A stretch of DNA of 64,000 nucleotides, from contig NC_013526.1 of NCBI RefSeq assembly GCF_000025005.1, forward strand, positions 62,001 to 126,000, given 5' to 3'. The notes below the pieces were generated by a model. The model made no database searches, was not told the origin of the DNA, and worked only from the letters and a program-made list of their open reading frames with translations. The first letter of the stretch is position 1; each line of letters starts with the position of its first letter. The position numbers were made by a program, and so were the translations under genes. The DNA comes from Thermobaculum terrenum ATCC BAA-798 (GTDB lineage: Bacteria > Chloroflexota > Chloroflexia > Thermobaculales > Thermobaculaceae). Below are positions 8,769 to 16,745 of the stretch, piece after piece.

Positions 8769-10031
8769 TTACCATCCTCCTATGATGCAGTGTCCGAATC
8801 CTAGTTGTGAGAATCCGCCTATCTTCTGGTCGTGCAGCGCTTGCAGGACATCCCTCCCGCTGGCCTCGGTCTCGAAAAAGTACACGCTCCCCGCGGGCAC
8901 CGCCCTGTAGGTTCCGGAGGCTCTCTTGAGGGCGATGTCCCACCCTCCTATCTCTTGGTACCTCGAGATGCTGGCCCCGATGAGCCTGCAGCGGATGCCT
9001 CCCAGCTCTCCCTCCCAGCAGTCGTAGCTGCCTTGGCTCACCTTGCTGAACCCATCAGGCAGCCAGGCGTCCGGCGATTCCTGCACATCGGCGCTCTCGG
9101 GAGCAAATATCGCGGGCTGCAGGAGGGTGAGCTTGAACCTGTGGGTTTGGTCGATCATGTCCCTGACCTCCTCGGGAGGTGAGAGGTACATGGGCTGACC
9201 TTCTTGTACGCTCACGAACCTGCCCTCACCGCCCAGCGCCAGGAAATCCGGCCGCTCTAACTTTAATTCGCCCAAGTCGGCCCTGATACCCACCAGGAGG
9301 CTGACGTCGTCCCCGAAGCGCAGGGGACTGATGTAGTAGAGCATCCCCTCGACGGCGGTGCGCGACTTCTCCTGCAGGGCGAGTCCCACCTTGGCTTCCG
9401 TGTGCACCCGCCTGCGAGCGTTCTCGTCTATCCCACCCTCCAGGGTGCGCCTGTTGTAGCTCACCGTGAGCTCCACCAAGTCACCTGTCTCCAGCATCTG
9501 TCCAGTGAGGTAAGCCCTTAGGGTGCGCTCGTTCAGCCTAAGCCAGACGTTCTTGACCGTCTCGACCGCCTGTCCGTTGCCCTTGGTGACCGGCCTAATG
9601 AGGCGGATCCTGCCCAGGTCGGAGAATGCCGTGTCGTCGCTCGGGGCCACGTAGACCACCCCAGCCGACTGGGTGCCCTTCGGGCGTGCCAGGTCGCTTG
9701 GGGCGGGGATCAGTACCTCATCCCCCACGGCGACGAATGGGCCCACGAGGTCAAGCGTGGCCGACTTAGAGGCTGCAAAGCCATGCTTTGGTGATCCCAC
9801 CAGCTCCAACAGCCTGGGGTGCTCGGTCTGCAGCTGTGCATATTGACTCACGTAGTCTTTGATGGAGACGCCGTTGGCCTCGAGCAGTCCTGTGCGTATG
9901 GCTCCCTGTATCACGGTGGGCGACGGCGGGAACTGGCTACGCACGTACCCCGTCTCGCCGGCGTTGAAGGGCTCGGTCCCTCTGAAGAAGAGCACGTCGT
10001 TGGGCACTAGTTTAAGCCAGGTATCACTCAT
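8769..10031 (-). CDS. cmr3: Type III-B CRISPR RAMP protein Cmr3
   Basis: 420 residues. The start (LVPNDVLFFRGTEPFNAGE), the PPSPTVIQGAIR segment and the C-terminal GGFSQLGFGHCIIGG agree with Cmr3, which binds the 5' handle of the crRNA and contacts Cas10. The ATG overlaps the cas10 stop by 8 bases and has a strong GGAGGGGG site. Cmr4 follows 3 bases after the stop. Confidence 0.9.
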   Translation of the reverse strand: MSDTWLKLVPNDVLFFRGTEPFNAGETGYVRSQFPPSPTVIQGAIRTGLLEANGVSIKDYVSQYAQLQTEHPRLLELVGSPKHGFAASKSATLDLVGPFVAVGDEVLIPAPSDLARPKGTQSAGVVYVAPSDDTAFSDLGRIRLIRPVTKGNGQAVETVKNVWLRLNERTLRAYLTGQMLETGDLVELTVSYNRRTLEGGIDENARRRVHTEAKVGLALQEKSRTAVEGMLYYISPLRFGDDVSLLVGIRADLGELKLERPDFLALGGEGRFVSVQEGQPMYLSPPEEVRDMIDQTHRFKLTLLQPAIFAPESADVQESPDAWLPDGFSKVSQGSYDCWEGELGGIRCRLIGASISRYQEIGGWDIALKRASGTYRAVPAGSVYFFETEASGRDVLQALHDQKIGGFSQLGFGHCIIGGW

Positions 10032-11898
10032 GGGTTAACACCCCCTCCCTTGATTCCGCTCCCAGCTGCTCCTCCTGGAAGAAGCGCAGCAGGCGAAACA
10101 CAGCGGGGTCGAGCTTGCCGTTATGTGTCGCTGCTTCCAGGAGAGGTGCGAGTCTCTGCTCAGCTTGTTCGATTGTATCTATCTGGTACTTCTTCTCCCT
10201 GCTGCCCCACAGCTCTACGGCCAGCAGCTTGCTGATCGCCTCCTGATCCAGCGGCGAGTGCTCGGACTGCATGGTGTTGAGCAGGTCGATGGCCTGGTAC
10301 AGGAACCTGCTGGGATAATCATCCACCATGCCGGTCAGCCCTGTGAGCTTATCCACGATGGCGGAGGTACCCCCATCCGACCACTTGCGCGCCAGTCGGA
10401 GGATCTCGCCGCTGCCCCGCCAGACGCTGATGGCCAGGGCGTTCCTGCCGGCCTCCTCCTTGGCCACGTCCTCCAGCATGTGCGTCGTGCGGATCATCGT
10501 GCGCAACGGCAGGTTCATGGGAGCGAACAGCAGGCCGCCCGAGATCGTGAAATCCTCCCCTATGTCTCGGGATATCTGGGCGGTTGCCTCTACGTACGCC
10601 TGGCGGATCTTCTGTACGATCTCCAGCGCCAGGTTGATGGGCAACAGGGCAAGCACATCCTCACCACCGGCGTACACCAGCGCGGCCGGCGAGGGCCTCT
10701 GGCGGTAATCGTCAAAGATGGCTCTCACTTCCTGGCTGAATCGCAGTATGGCACCCGACAGTTCCCTCAGCTTGGCCTCCCTCTCCGGGTGTTCGCTGAT
10801 CTTGGCCAGCCTCTGCCCGAGACGATCCCCGTCCATCGCGAGAACCGCCACGGTGTTGCCCGGCAGCCCTACTTTATCCTGCGTCCTGGAGAAAAATGCG
10901 TGCAGCTCCCGCAGGGCGTTGTCGCGCCTCTTCCGGTCCGTTATGAGCTCGTCGTAGTAGCTCTCGTAGAAGAAGTCCATGTGGCTAGCGTAGTCCATAG
11001 CCCGAAAGGAATTTCTCCCTAGCACATCGGCCAGGCTCCCGACGAACTCATCGGCAGCACGCAGAGCGCTGGAGTCGGCGATCACCCTTTCCCCCCACGG
11101 GTGCGCAGCGATGGCAGGAGTGGAGGGAAACTGCCCCTCCAGGTTCCACCCAATGCAGTCTTTTGCGATCCCCCTCTCGGGAAGCAGGCGCTTGGTCATG
11201 CACACTGCGCACAGCCTCTCTTTAGGGCCCAGGAGCCCTCTGATTCCCAATGGACCGCTGCGTAGCTCTTCCCAGAACTGCTGCCGATTGACTCTCTGCT
11301 TTTGGGAGCTGGGGGGCATGCCCAGGTGGCTTCGGTGGCCGCAGACTGTGCAGTTTTCGCCGCTCTCCAGCACGCTTCTGAAGTTGCGCAGGAGCTTGCG
11401 GCTGTTCAGCTGCCCAGATATGCCTCCCTCGGATACCACCCAGAAGATGGCCCAGGTATTCTTTATCTGTTGGTCCCAGAGCTTCTTCACCTCGTCGTCC
11501 ATCTGCTGGTGATACCAGCTCTCGAGCTGCTGCCAGGCACGGGATGCGATCTCTTCCCACGCTTTTTGCAGCTCACCTTGGGCAGCCTCCGCCCATCTTC
11601 GGGCTGTCTGCTCATCGGGCACGCTCAGGGAGAACTGGTTGGGGAAGGATCCCGTATCGGGCTGGTCCTGGCTCTGACCGGAGAGCCTGCGGTAAATCGG
11701 GTCGTTGGTTATGTCGGGGAACAGACGTCCTTCTGCGTCGGGGTCTCCGTCTTCGCGAGCCTGCTCGATCGCTGCGTGGGCAGCGCGGACGGACAGGTAG
11801 CTTATCAGGAAGGATCCCGTGCGCAGGTCGGCCGTCTTGCGGGCCTCGGCCACGAACTCCTGCACTGGGGAGAAAGAGAACTGCAGCACGTAGTTCAT
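10024..11898 (-). CDS. cas10: Cas10/Cmr2 large subunit, without HD nuclease domain
   Basis: 624 residues against about 850-900 for classical Cmr2. The protein begins directly at the first palm region (FSFSPVQEFVAEARKTADLRTGS), so the N-terminal HD nuclease domain is absent. A zinc-finger-like set of Cys is at 183, 186, 230 and 233. The first palm has LAMDGDRLG near 353-361; the cyclase palm motif is GGED at 411-414 instead of GGDD. Family knowledge: Cas10 palms make cyclic oligoadenylate on target RNA binding. Inference: this subunit signals but does not cut ssDNA. It overlaps cmr1 by ATGA and cmr3 by 8 bases. Confidence 0.92.
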   Translation of the reverse strand: MNYVLQFSFSPVQEFVAEARKTADLRTGSFLISYLSVRAAHAAIEQAREDGDPDAEGRLFPDITNDPIYRRLSGQSQDQPDTGSFPNQFSLSVPDEQTARRWAEAAQGELQKAWEEIASRAWQQLESWYHQQMDDEVKKLWDQQIKNTWAIFWVVSEGGISGQLNSRKLLRNFRSVLESGENCTVCGHRSHLGMPPSSQKQRVNRQQFWEELRSGPLGIRGLLGPKERLCAVCMTKRLLPERGIAKDCIGWNLEGQFPSTPAIAAHPWGERVIADSSALRAADEFVGSLADVLGRNSFRAMDYASHMDFFYESYYDELITDRKRRDNALRELHAFFSRTQDKVGLPGNTVAVLAMDGDRLGQRLAKISEHPEREAKLRELSGAILRFSQEVRAIFDDYRQRPSPAALVYAGGEDVLALLPINLALEIVQKIRQAYVEATAQISRDIGEDFTISGGLLFAPMNLPLRTMIRTTHMLEDVAKEEAGRNALAISVWRGSGEILRLARKWSDGGTSAIVDKLTGLTGMVDDYPSRFLYQAIDLLNTMQSEHSPLDQEAISKLLAVELWGSREKKYQIDTIEQAEQRLAPLLEAATHNGKLDPAVFRLLRFFQEEQLGAESREGVLTHE

Positions 11899-13055
11899 AG
11901 CACCACCTCGGAGTTGGGCATCTTCCTCAAGAAGTCCAATATAGGCTTATAGCTTGGAGGTAGCGGTGTATTACAGTTCCTACCATTGCTTTCTAGTACT
12001 AGTTGACTATCCTTAGGCAGGAACTTCGCGGGTATAAAAGAGATAACGGGCACATACTGGTCGCTTGCTAGCTGATGGATGTGGATGAAGAGGGGGCTCG
12101 CCCTGCGGGTTATCTTCGTCCCTTGCAGCTCGGCCTCGGTCTGTACATTTTGCCTAGTATCTTTGAAAAAGTAATTATGCGGCAGCCCGAACAGCGCCCT
12201 TGGCGGTGGGTTCTGTGGGCACTCCCCTCTACTAGCAAAAGCCTTTACCTCTTGCGTCTCTGTAATGAAATCTTGTGGTCTCACTATCTGTGCAGGTTGG
12301 CCGCGCGTCCCTAATCTGTATTGAGACAGGAGAACACCTACCTTGTTGAGGGCTTTTTCCCAACTGTTTTCAGGCTCAAGGATGTAGACTCTTGTGTTCT
12401 TGGTTATGGCCGTGTAGTCTGGTAGCCCGCCCTGATCCTGTGAGCGTTGTCGGATCCTATCCAGCTTAACTTTTATGGCCTGCACGAGTTCATCTTTTGA
12501 CTTGTAGATATCCCTGGTAGCCACCACCGATCCGAAGCCGCGCCGCGACCTGGATCCCATCCCCCCCAGGTGAGTCATGCACCATAGGGCATCCATGACC
12601 TCCTCCTCTTCTGAAGGAGTCAGGTCTCTAAGGCTTATCTGGACCTCAAACTCATACCCCGGCATTATCGCTTTGCGGTTTGACTTGGAGTCGGCAACGC
12701 CGTACCCAAGATAAGTTATGCCTACCTGGTCTCTTTTACCTCGGTAGGCCTCGATGCTGGGATCCTGAAGCTTGACTATTCTTATGTGTACCCTCGACTG
12801 GCCTTGATCTTTGCCAGCTCCACCAAAGATCTTCGACTCCTTCTTAACTATTTCGGGAATATCTTTATCTCCCTTAGCTTGATTGTCTTGTTCCTTTACT
12901 GCCACACTTTTGATAACTTCCGGCGGCTGTATTGCCCTCCACCAGAAGCGCAGCAGTCCCTTGATAGAGGACGGACGTAGCTCGGCCTGCGTGTTGTCTG
13001 CTCCCCCCATGAACAGCGGCGTCACGACCTTCATCCTAAGCTCTAACTCTTTCAT
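11895..13055 (-). CDS. cmr1: Type III-B CRISPR RAMP protein Cmr1
   Basis: 386 residues. The N-terminus (ELRMKVVTPLFMGGADN, then SIKGLLRFWWRA) is the diagnostic Cmr1 start with its glycine loop, and MTHLGGMGSRSRRGFGSV is the second glycine-rich loop. Cmr1 sits at the crRNA 3' side of the effector with Cmr6. This gene and the CARF gene upstream are visibly more A+T-rich than cas10-cmr3, which may reflect separate transfer histories. The stop overlaps the cas10 start by four bases. Confidence 0.92.
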   Translation of the reverse strand: MKELELRMKVVTPLFMGGADNTQAELRPSSIKGLLRFWWRAIQPPEVIKSVAVKEQDNQAKGDKDIPEIVKKESKIFGGAGKDQGQSRVHIRIVKLQDPSIEAYRGKRDQVGITYLGYGVADSKSNRKAIMPGYEFEVQISLRDLTPSEEEEVMDALWCMTHLGGMGSRSRRGFGSVVATRDIYKSKDELVQAIKVKLDRIRQRSQDQGGLPDYTAITKNTRVYILEPENSWEKALNKVGVLLSQYRLGTRGQPAQIVRPQDFITETQEVKAFASRGECPQNPPPRALFGLPHNYFFKDTRQNVQTEAELQGTKITRRASPLFIHIHQLASDQYVPVISFIPAKFLPKDSQLVLESNGRNCNTPLPPSYKPILDFLRKMPNSEVVL

Positions 13056-13066
13056 TCCGCACCCCT

Positions 13067-14383
13067 CTATAGTAGTTTGATGATATTGTCCAGGCTGTCT
13101 CTTACATCTTTGGAAATCTGCTTGTGGCTATTCTGATACCAATCTGTGTTCATAGCTGCATGTGCTATAGGGTTACGATAACGGCTGACTAGCTTCCATG
13201 CTTGTATGAACTCCTCTGGGAACTGATTACTTTGAGAGCTCTGGCCATCCTTTTGATCGTTGCCAAAAAGCCTATCAGCGTAAGCTTCACGTGTCCGTTG
13301 ACTCAGCCAACCCTGTACTTTGTTCCTTGCAGGTGTCTTCTTACATTCGTAGAGTATAGCTGCGGAGACCAACCATTCCCTTGCAAGGAGCAGAGCATTG
13401 CCAACCTGCTTGCTATTCAACTGCCTTTCTATGATCATCTTTTGCCGCTCTAGCTCATCCCGGGATAGCTTTATGTCTTCCTTCTTAGAAGCTTGATCTG
13501 TGGATACTTCGTTCAGTAGTTCCTTGAGCTTTTTCAGGAAGTCCCTTAATACCGGCCTAAATTTGTTTGTCCGCGTGCTAATTGTCTCCAGAAGACTACG
13601 CAGTTTGCGCGCTTCCATCCCCATCTCCAGCGGCATGGCATTTTGCAGGTAGAAATCTATCTTCTTCAAACTATCAACCAGCGCTGATGAGAATTGTTCC
13701 GGGATAAGGTTAGGATCGCTAGCGTTCTTACCTAGAAAAGATGATCTTATCCTCTCGGCTAGGGGCAATGTGATCAGGTGTTCGTCGAAGAGCCTCAGGC
13801 CGTAGGTCCAGTCAGAGATGGATGTTATGAGGGTGATGTCGATTATGGGAACCTCAGGTGTCCCGCCTTCCTGCCCCTGGCCAGCTGTTCCCTGCGTGTT
13901 CCCGACTGATTCGAAGGCCCCGTAGTAGATCTTCAGGTCAGCGGCCCTATTCAGGTACAGGTAGTACTGGGCAGCGGAGATCATGACGGTCGGCAGGGAC
14001 CTAAAGCCGTTGGTGATGTCTATGATTATGTGGTCTCCCTGCTCGATATGCTTGCCTAACGTCTCGAATATCTGCCATAGTTCTTCCTTATCCTTGCCGT
14101 CGGGGATTTCCTCCACTCGTAGCTCCCACGCCCGCCCGCCCACACTCCTCTTTTCTTCGAACTCTTCATGCAGAAGTTTGTGGTTATCCGAATCCTTGAC
14201 CCTTGCAGTTTCCAGAGCCACTATTTCCAGGGGCTGTCCGCACTCCACAGCCAGCTCGGCTAATCCCATAGCGGCGAACCTGGTTACACTGGACGTTCGC
14301 CCAGGGTCTCCCTCGATGTAGTAACGACAAGGATCGTACCGTCTTGTTCCCAGGGCGGTTATGAGCTTGGTCCTGTTCTCCAT
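13067..14383 (-). CDS. CARF-HEPN CRISPR ancillary ribonuclease (Csx1/Csx2-like)
   Basis: 438 residues. The N-terminal CARF domain (about 1-190) starts with TKLITALGTRRYDPCRYY and contains IIIDITNGFRSLPTV, the signature of the TM1812/TIGR02221 group. The C-terminal HEPN domain ends with RNPIAH (R403-H408), an R-X4-H ribonuclease motif. Such proteins bind cyclic oligoadenylate made by Cas10 and degrade RNA non-specifically. ATG 14383 is chosen over TTG 14395 as the better start 16 bases after the upstream stop. It is paralogous to the gene before it. Confidence 0.87.
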   Translation of the reverse strand: MENRTKLITALGTRRYDPCRYYIEGDPGRTSSVTRFAAMGLAELAVECGQPLEIVALETARVKDSDNHKLLHEEFEEKRSVGGRAWELRVEEIPDGKDKEELWQIFETLGKHIEQGDHIIIDITNGFRSLPTVMISAAQYYLYLNRAADLKIYYGAFESVGNTQGTAGQGQEGGTPEVPIIDITLITSISDWTYGLRLFDEHLITLPLAERIRSSFLGKNASDPNLIPEQFSSALVDSLKKIDFYLQNAMPLEMGMEARKLRSLLETISTRTNKFRPVLRDFLKKLKELLNEVSTDQASKKEDIKLSRDELERQKMIIERQLNSKQVGNALLLAREWLVSAAILYECKKTPARNKVQGWLSQRTREAYADRLFGNDQKDGQSSQSNQFPEEFIQAWKLVSRYRNPIAHAAMNTDWYQNSHKQISKDVRDSLDNIIKLL

Positions 14384-14399
14384 TGCTGCTTCCAAGGGC

Positions 14400-15704
14400 T
14401 CAGTTGCCCTCCCCCACAGTTTGAGCGTCAGCCTGCCTAATGAGCGCCAGGATCGTCTCCAGCCTGTCCGTGTTGAGTTCGAGCCCGGATACGGCCTCGG
14501 GCCTCATGCCACAGTGTGCCAGCTCGTTACGAATCTTCACGGTGGAGTCCCAGGCGTCGATAAGCTCGTTCATCAGCTGGTCATCCCGTGCGAAGTAGAG
14601 GGGTACATGGTTTCTTCGGCATCGGGAGAAGGTGTTCAGGTCGGCTTCGGCATCCCGACGCGTCCTGTCGTAGTCCAGCCAGGAGTCGCCCTTGCCCAGG
14701 GCGTACACATAGGCCGATACTATCCACTCCCTCATAAGGGTAACGCTGCTCAGGATGTTGCCCATGCGCTTGTAGCTTTCGATCAGCTTGAGTTGGCGCT
14801 CAAGCTCTTCGGGAGTTAGGGGGTAAGTGGGCTTCTCTTTGGGATCTATGCCCACACATATATTCCTGGCCTGCCTCTCGATCTTCTCCCAGAAGTCCTG
14901 AATGGGTGGGAAGCTGGGGAACTCGGCGCGGGCCTCCTCAGCTCTCTGGAGCAGCTCGCTGGCCTTTATCCCCGCCTCTATCGGGAGGTTGTTGTGCAGA
15001 AGCCTGTCCAGCTCCTTCAGGGCCGTGGAGACTTTTTTTATGCGCGTGAGCCTCTGCCCCTGCCAGGAAGGGTCAACGTGCGACCGCTTCTGGGTCTGTT
15101 CGATCTGATCTGCCAACGGGGCTGCTACCAGGCGCTCCTCGAACAGCTTGGCGCCGTAGGTCCAGTCGGCCAGCGCCAGGATCATGTCGAGCGATATTAC
15201 AGGCGTGGCTTCCTCAGGAGGCCTGCTAGGCAGAAAGGCAGAGTAATACACATTTAAAGATGACAGCGGCTTGTTGAGCCTGTAGTACTGCAGGGCGGTG
15301 ACCATCACCACCGGGATGGATCTGAATCCGTGAGTAATGTCGACTATCACGCTGTCGTTGACTTCCAGGGCGTGCCCTATCTTCTCAAATATCTCCCACA
15401 GCTCGGCCTCGCTCATGCCCTCGGGTATGTCCAGGGGCTGATAGCTCCAGCCGTGTGCCTGCACGGCCTTGGCGTAGTCGGCGTAGTGCGTGCTGTTGGG
15501 ATTGTTGCGCGCGCCCCCGGTCCACAGCGCCACCACGTGCAGGGGTTCTCCATGCGGGCTAAGGATCTCCCCCAGGGCGATAGAAGAGAACTTGTTGGGG
15601 CCGGAGACCTCGTCGTCGAGCTTGTATCTGACTTCGCTGTAGTTACCGGTGCCAACGGCGGTGACCAGCACTCTGCGCCAGTTAGAGGAGTCAGCTTCCT
15701 GCAT
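14400..15704 (-). CDS. CARF-HEPN CRISPR ancillary ribonuclease (Csx1/Csx2-like)
   Basis: 434 residues, first gene of the cas operon. CARF half: RRVLVTAVGTGNYSEVRY and VIVDITHGFRSIPVV. HEPN half: KIRNELAH gives the R-X4-H active site at about R392-H397. It shares the layout of the next gene (DITxGFRS, SDWTYG/ADWTYG, REWLVSA/REWIVSA), so the pair arose by duplication. ATG 15704 is preferred because a sigma70-like promoter lies at 15741-15769; the longer frame back to 15794 would start upstream of that promoter. Confidence 0.87.
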   Translation of the reverse strand: MQEADSSNWRRVLVTAVGTGNYSEVRYKLDDEVSGPNKFSSIALGEILSPHGEPLHVVALWTGGARNNPNSTHYADYAKAVQAHGWSYQPLDIPEGMSEAELWEIFEKIGHALEVNDSVIVDITHGFRSIPVVMVTALQYYRLNKPLSSLNVYYSAFLPSRPPEEATPVISLDMILALADWTYGAKLFEERLVAAPLADQIEQTQKRSHVDPSWQGQRLTRIKKVSTALKELDRLLHNNLPIEAGIKASELLQRAEEARAEFPSFPPIQDFWEKIERQARNICVGIDPKEKPTYPLTPEELERQLKLIESYKRMGNILSSVTLMREWIVSAYVYALGKGDSWLDYDRTRRDAEADLNTFSRCRRNHVPLYFARDDQLMNELIDAWDSTVKIRNELAHCGMRPEAVSGLELNTDRLETILALIRQADAQTVGEGN

Positions 15705-15740
15705 GCAAAGGTCCCTTTCTGTACAGATAAGTTTGCACGT

Positions 15741-15769
15741 ATTATTGCACTGTGGACTACATCTTTCAA
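15741..15769 (-). promoter_or_regulatory. Sigma70-type promoter of the type III-B operon
   Basis: Read on the minus strand: TTGAAA (15764-15769), 17-base spacer, AATAAT (15741-15746). Both boxes match consensus at 5 of 6 positions. Predicted transcription start is near 15735, about 30 bases before the ATG at 15704. Confidence 0.7.
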
Positions 15770-15825
15770 TAGTCAAAGAGTAATATTGGGGCAAAAAGAT
15801 ATATGATTTTGTTAGAAGGTGGAGA

Positions 15826-16623
15826 TCAGGGATGGGGCTCGATGGCGAGGCCCAGGGGGTTGGGGGATATCTCCCTGGTGGCTTGGGCTCCCAGGAGGGT
15901 CCACATGTCGTCCATAGCTATGCCGTCGGGCTGGAGCGGGAGCAGGCTGTGGAAGGTCTCCACATCATGGGCGGTCCACAGGTACACTCCCTTGTGCCTG
16001 TCGCGGATGGCCTGCACCACGGTGGCGGACGCAAGGGGGTAGTGGAGCATGATGGCATCCACCTGCGAGACCTCCAGCAGCAGGTCCAGCTGGTCCACGA
16101 GCCAGGACCTCAGGGGAGAGGTGCCGGCCAACAGGTACCATAGCGGCACCCGCCGCAGCCCGGGGACTTCCGCAAGCAGCCTTCGCAGCCGCGATGGTGA
16201 CGCCGAGATAGATAGCCCCGTCGTGATAGCTGGGTCATGGTGCTTCAGCCTCAGCAGCACCTCCGGCGAGCCCGAGCTTACGATCGTGCGGCAGGTGAGA
16301 TCAAAGCTCCGGAGCAGCCTGGCGACGTGTCTCTCGGCCCCGAAGCCCTTCCAGTCGAAGTTCAGCCCCATGTCCGAAGACGCCACCAGCTCGAGAAAGG
16401 GCTCCACCGGCGGGTAAGGTCTGGGTGGCTCCTTGCCGTTGGGGTAGAGGTCGTGCGTTACCACTAGTTTGCCCTGGGCATCATTCCAGACGTCGAACTC
16501 CACCCAGTCGGCCCCGAGGCCCAACGCCTCTCGCACGGCTTGCAGGGAGTTCTCGGGGATCCAGGCGTTGTGCGCGCCCCTGTGAGCGATGGCTATCGTG
16601 CGGCCCCGGGTTTGGCATGACAT
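15826..16623 (-). CDS. Glycerophosphodiester phosphodiesterase family protein
   Basis: 265 residues. Typical GDPD landmarks are IAHRGAHNAWIPENSLQA (catalytic His, PENS), WVEFDVWNDAQGKLVVTHDL (metal Glu/Asp and second His) and a C-terminal WTAHDVETFHSLLPLQPDGI. The family hydrolyses glycerophosphodiesters to sn-glycerol 3-phosphate and an alcohol. No signal peptide is seen, so cytosolic. It is transcribed in the same direction as the cas operon but is separated from it by the cas promoter. Confidence 0.85.
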   Translation of the reverse strand: MSCQTRGRTIAIAHRGAHNAWIPENSLQAVREALGLGADWVEFDVWNDAQGKLVVTHDLYPNGKEPPRPYPPVEPFLELVASSDMGLNFDWKGFGAERHVARLLRSFDLTCRTIVSSGSPEVLLRLKHHDPAITTGLSISASPSRLRRLLAEVPGLRRVPLWYLLAGTSPLRSWLVDQLDLLLEVSQVDAIMLHYPLASATVVQAIRDRHKGVYLWTAHDVETFHSLLPLQPDGIAMDDMWTLLGAQATREISPNPLGLAIEPHP

Positions 16624-16685
16624 CTGTTTGACACTCTCCGTCGCTTTTCTCCAATGACATTGTAGCGCGAGGAGGTTAAGCTCGA

Positions 16686-16714
16686 ATTAAAAGAAGATAA
16701 ACTTTGGGTGACAA
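16686..16714 (-). promoter_or_regulatory. Promoter upstream of the GDPD gene
   Basis: Minus strand: TTGTCA (16709-16714), 17-base spacer, TTTAAT (16686-16691); each box is one mismatch from consensus. About 60 bases before the GDPD ATG. Confidence 0.6.
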
Positions 16715-16745
16715 ACTCCCTGTCCCCTTAATGCTCTATTGAACA

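Noticed and set aside
6050-16000. CRISPR repeat array near the cas genes
   Set aside because: No regularly spaced direct repeats of 25-40 bases were seen on either side of the operon.
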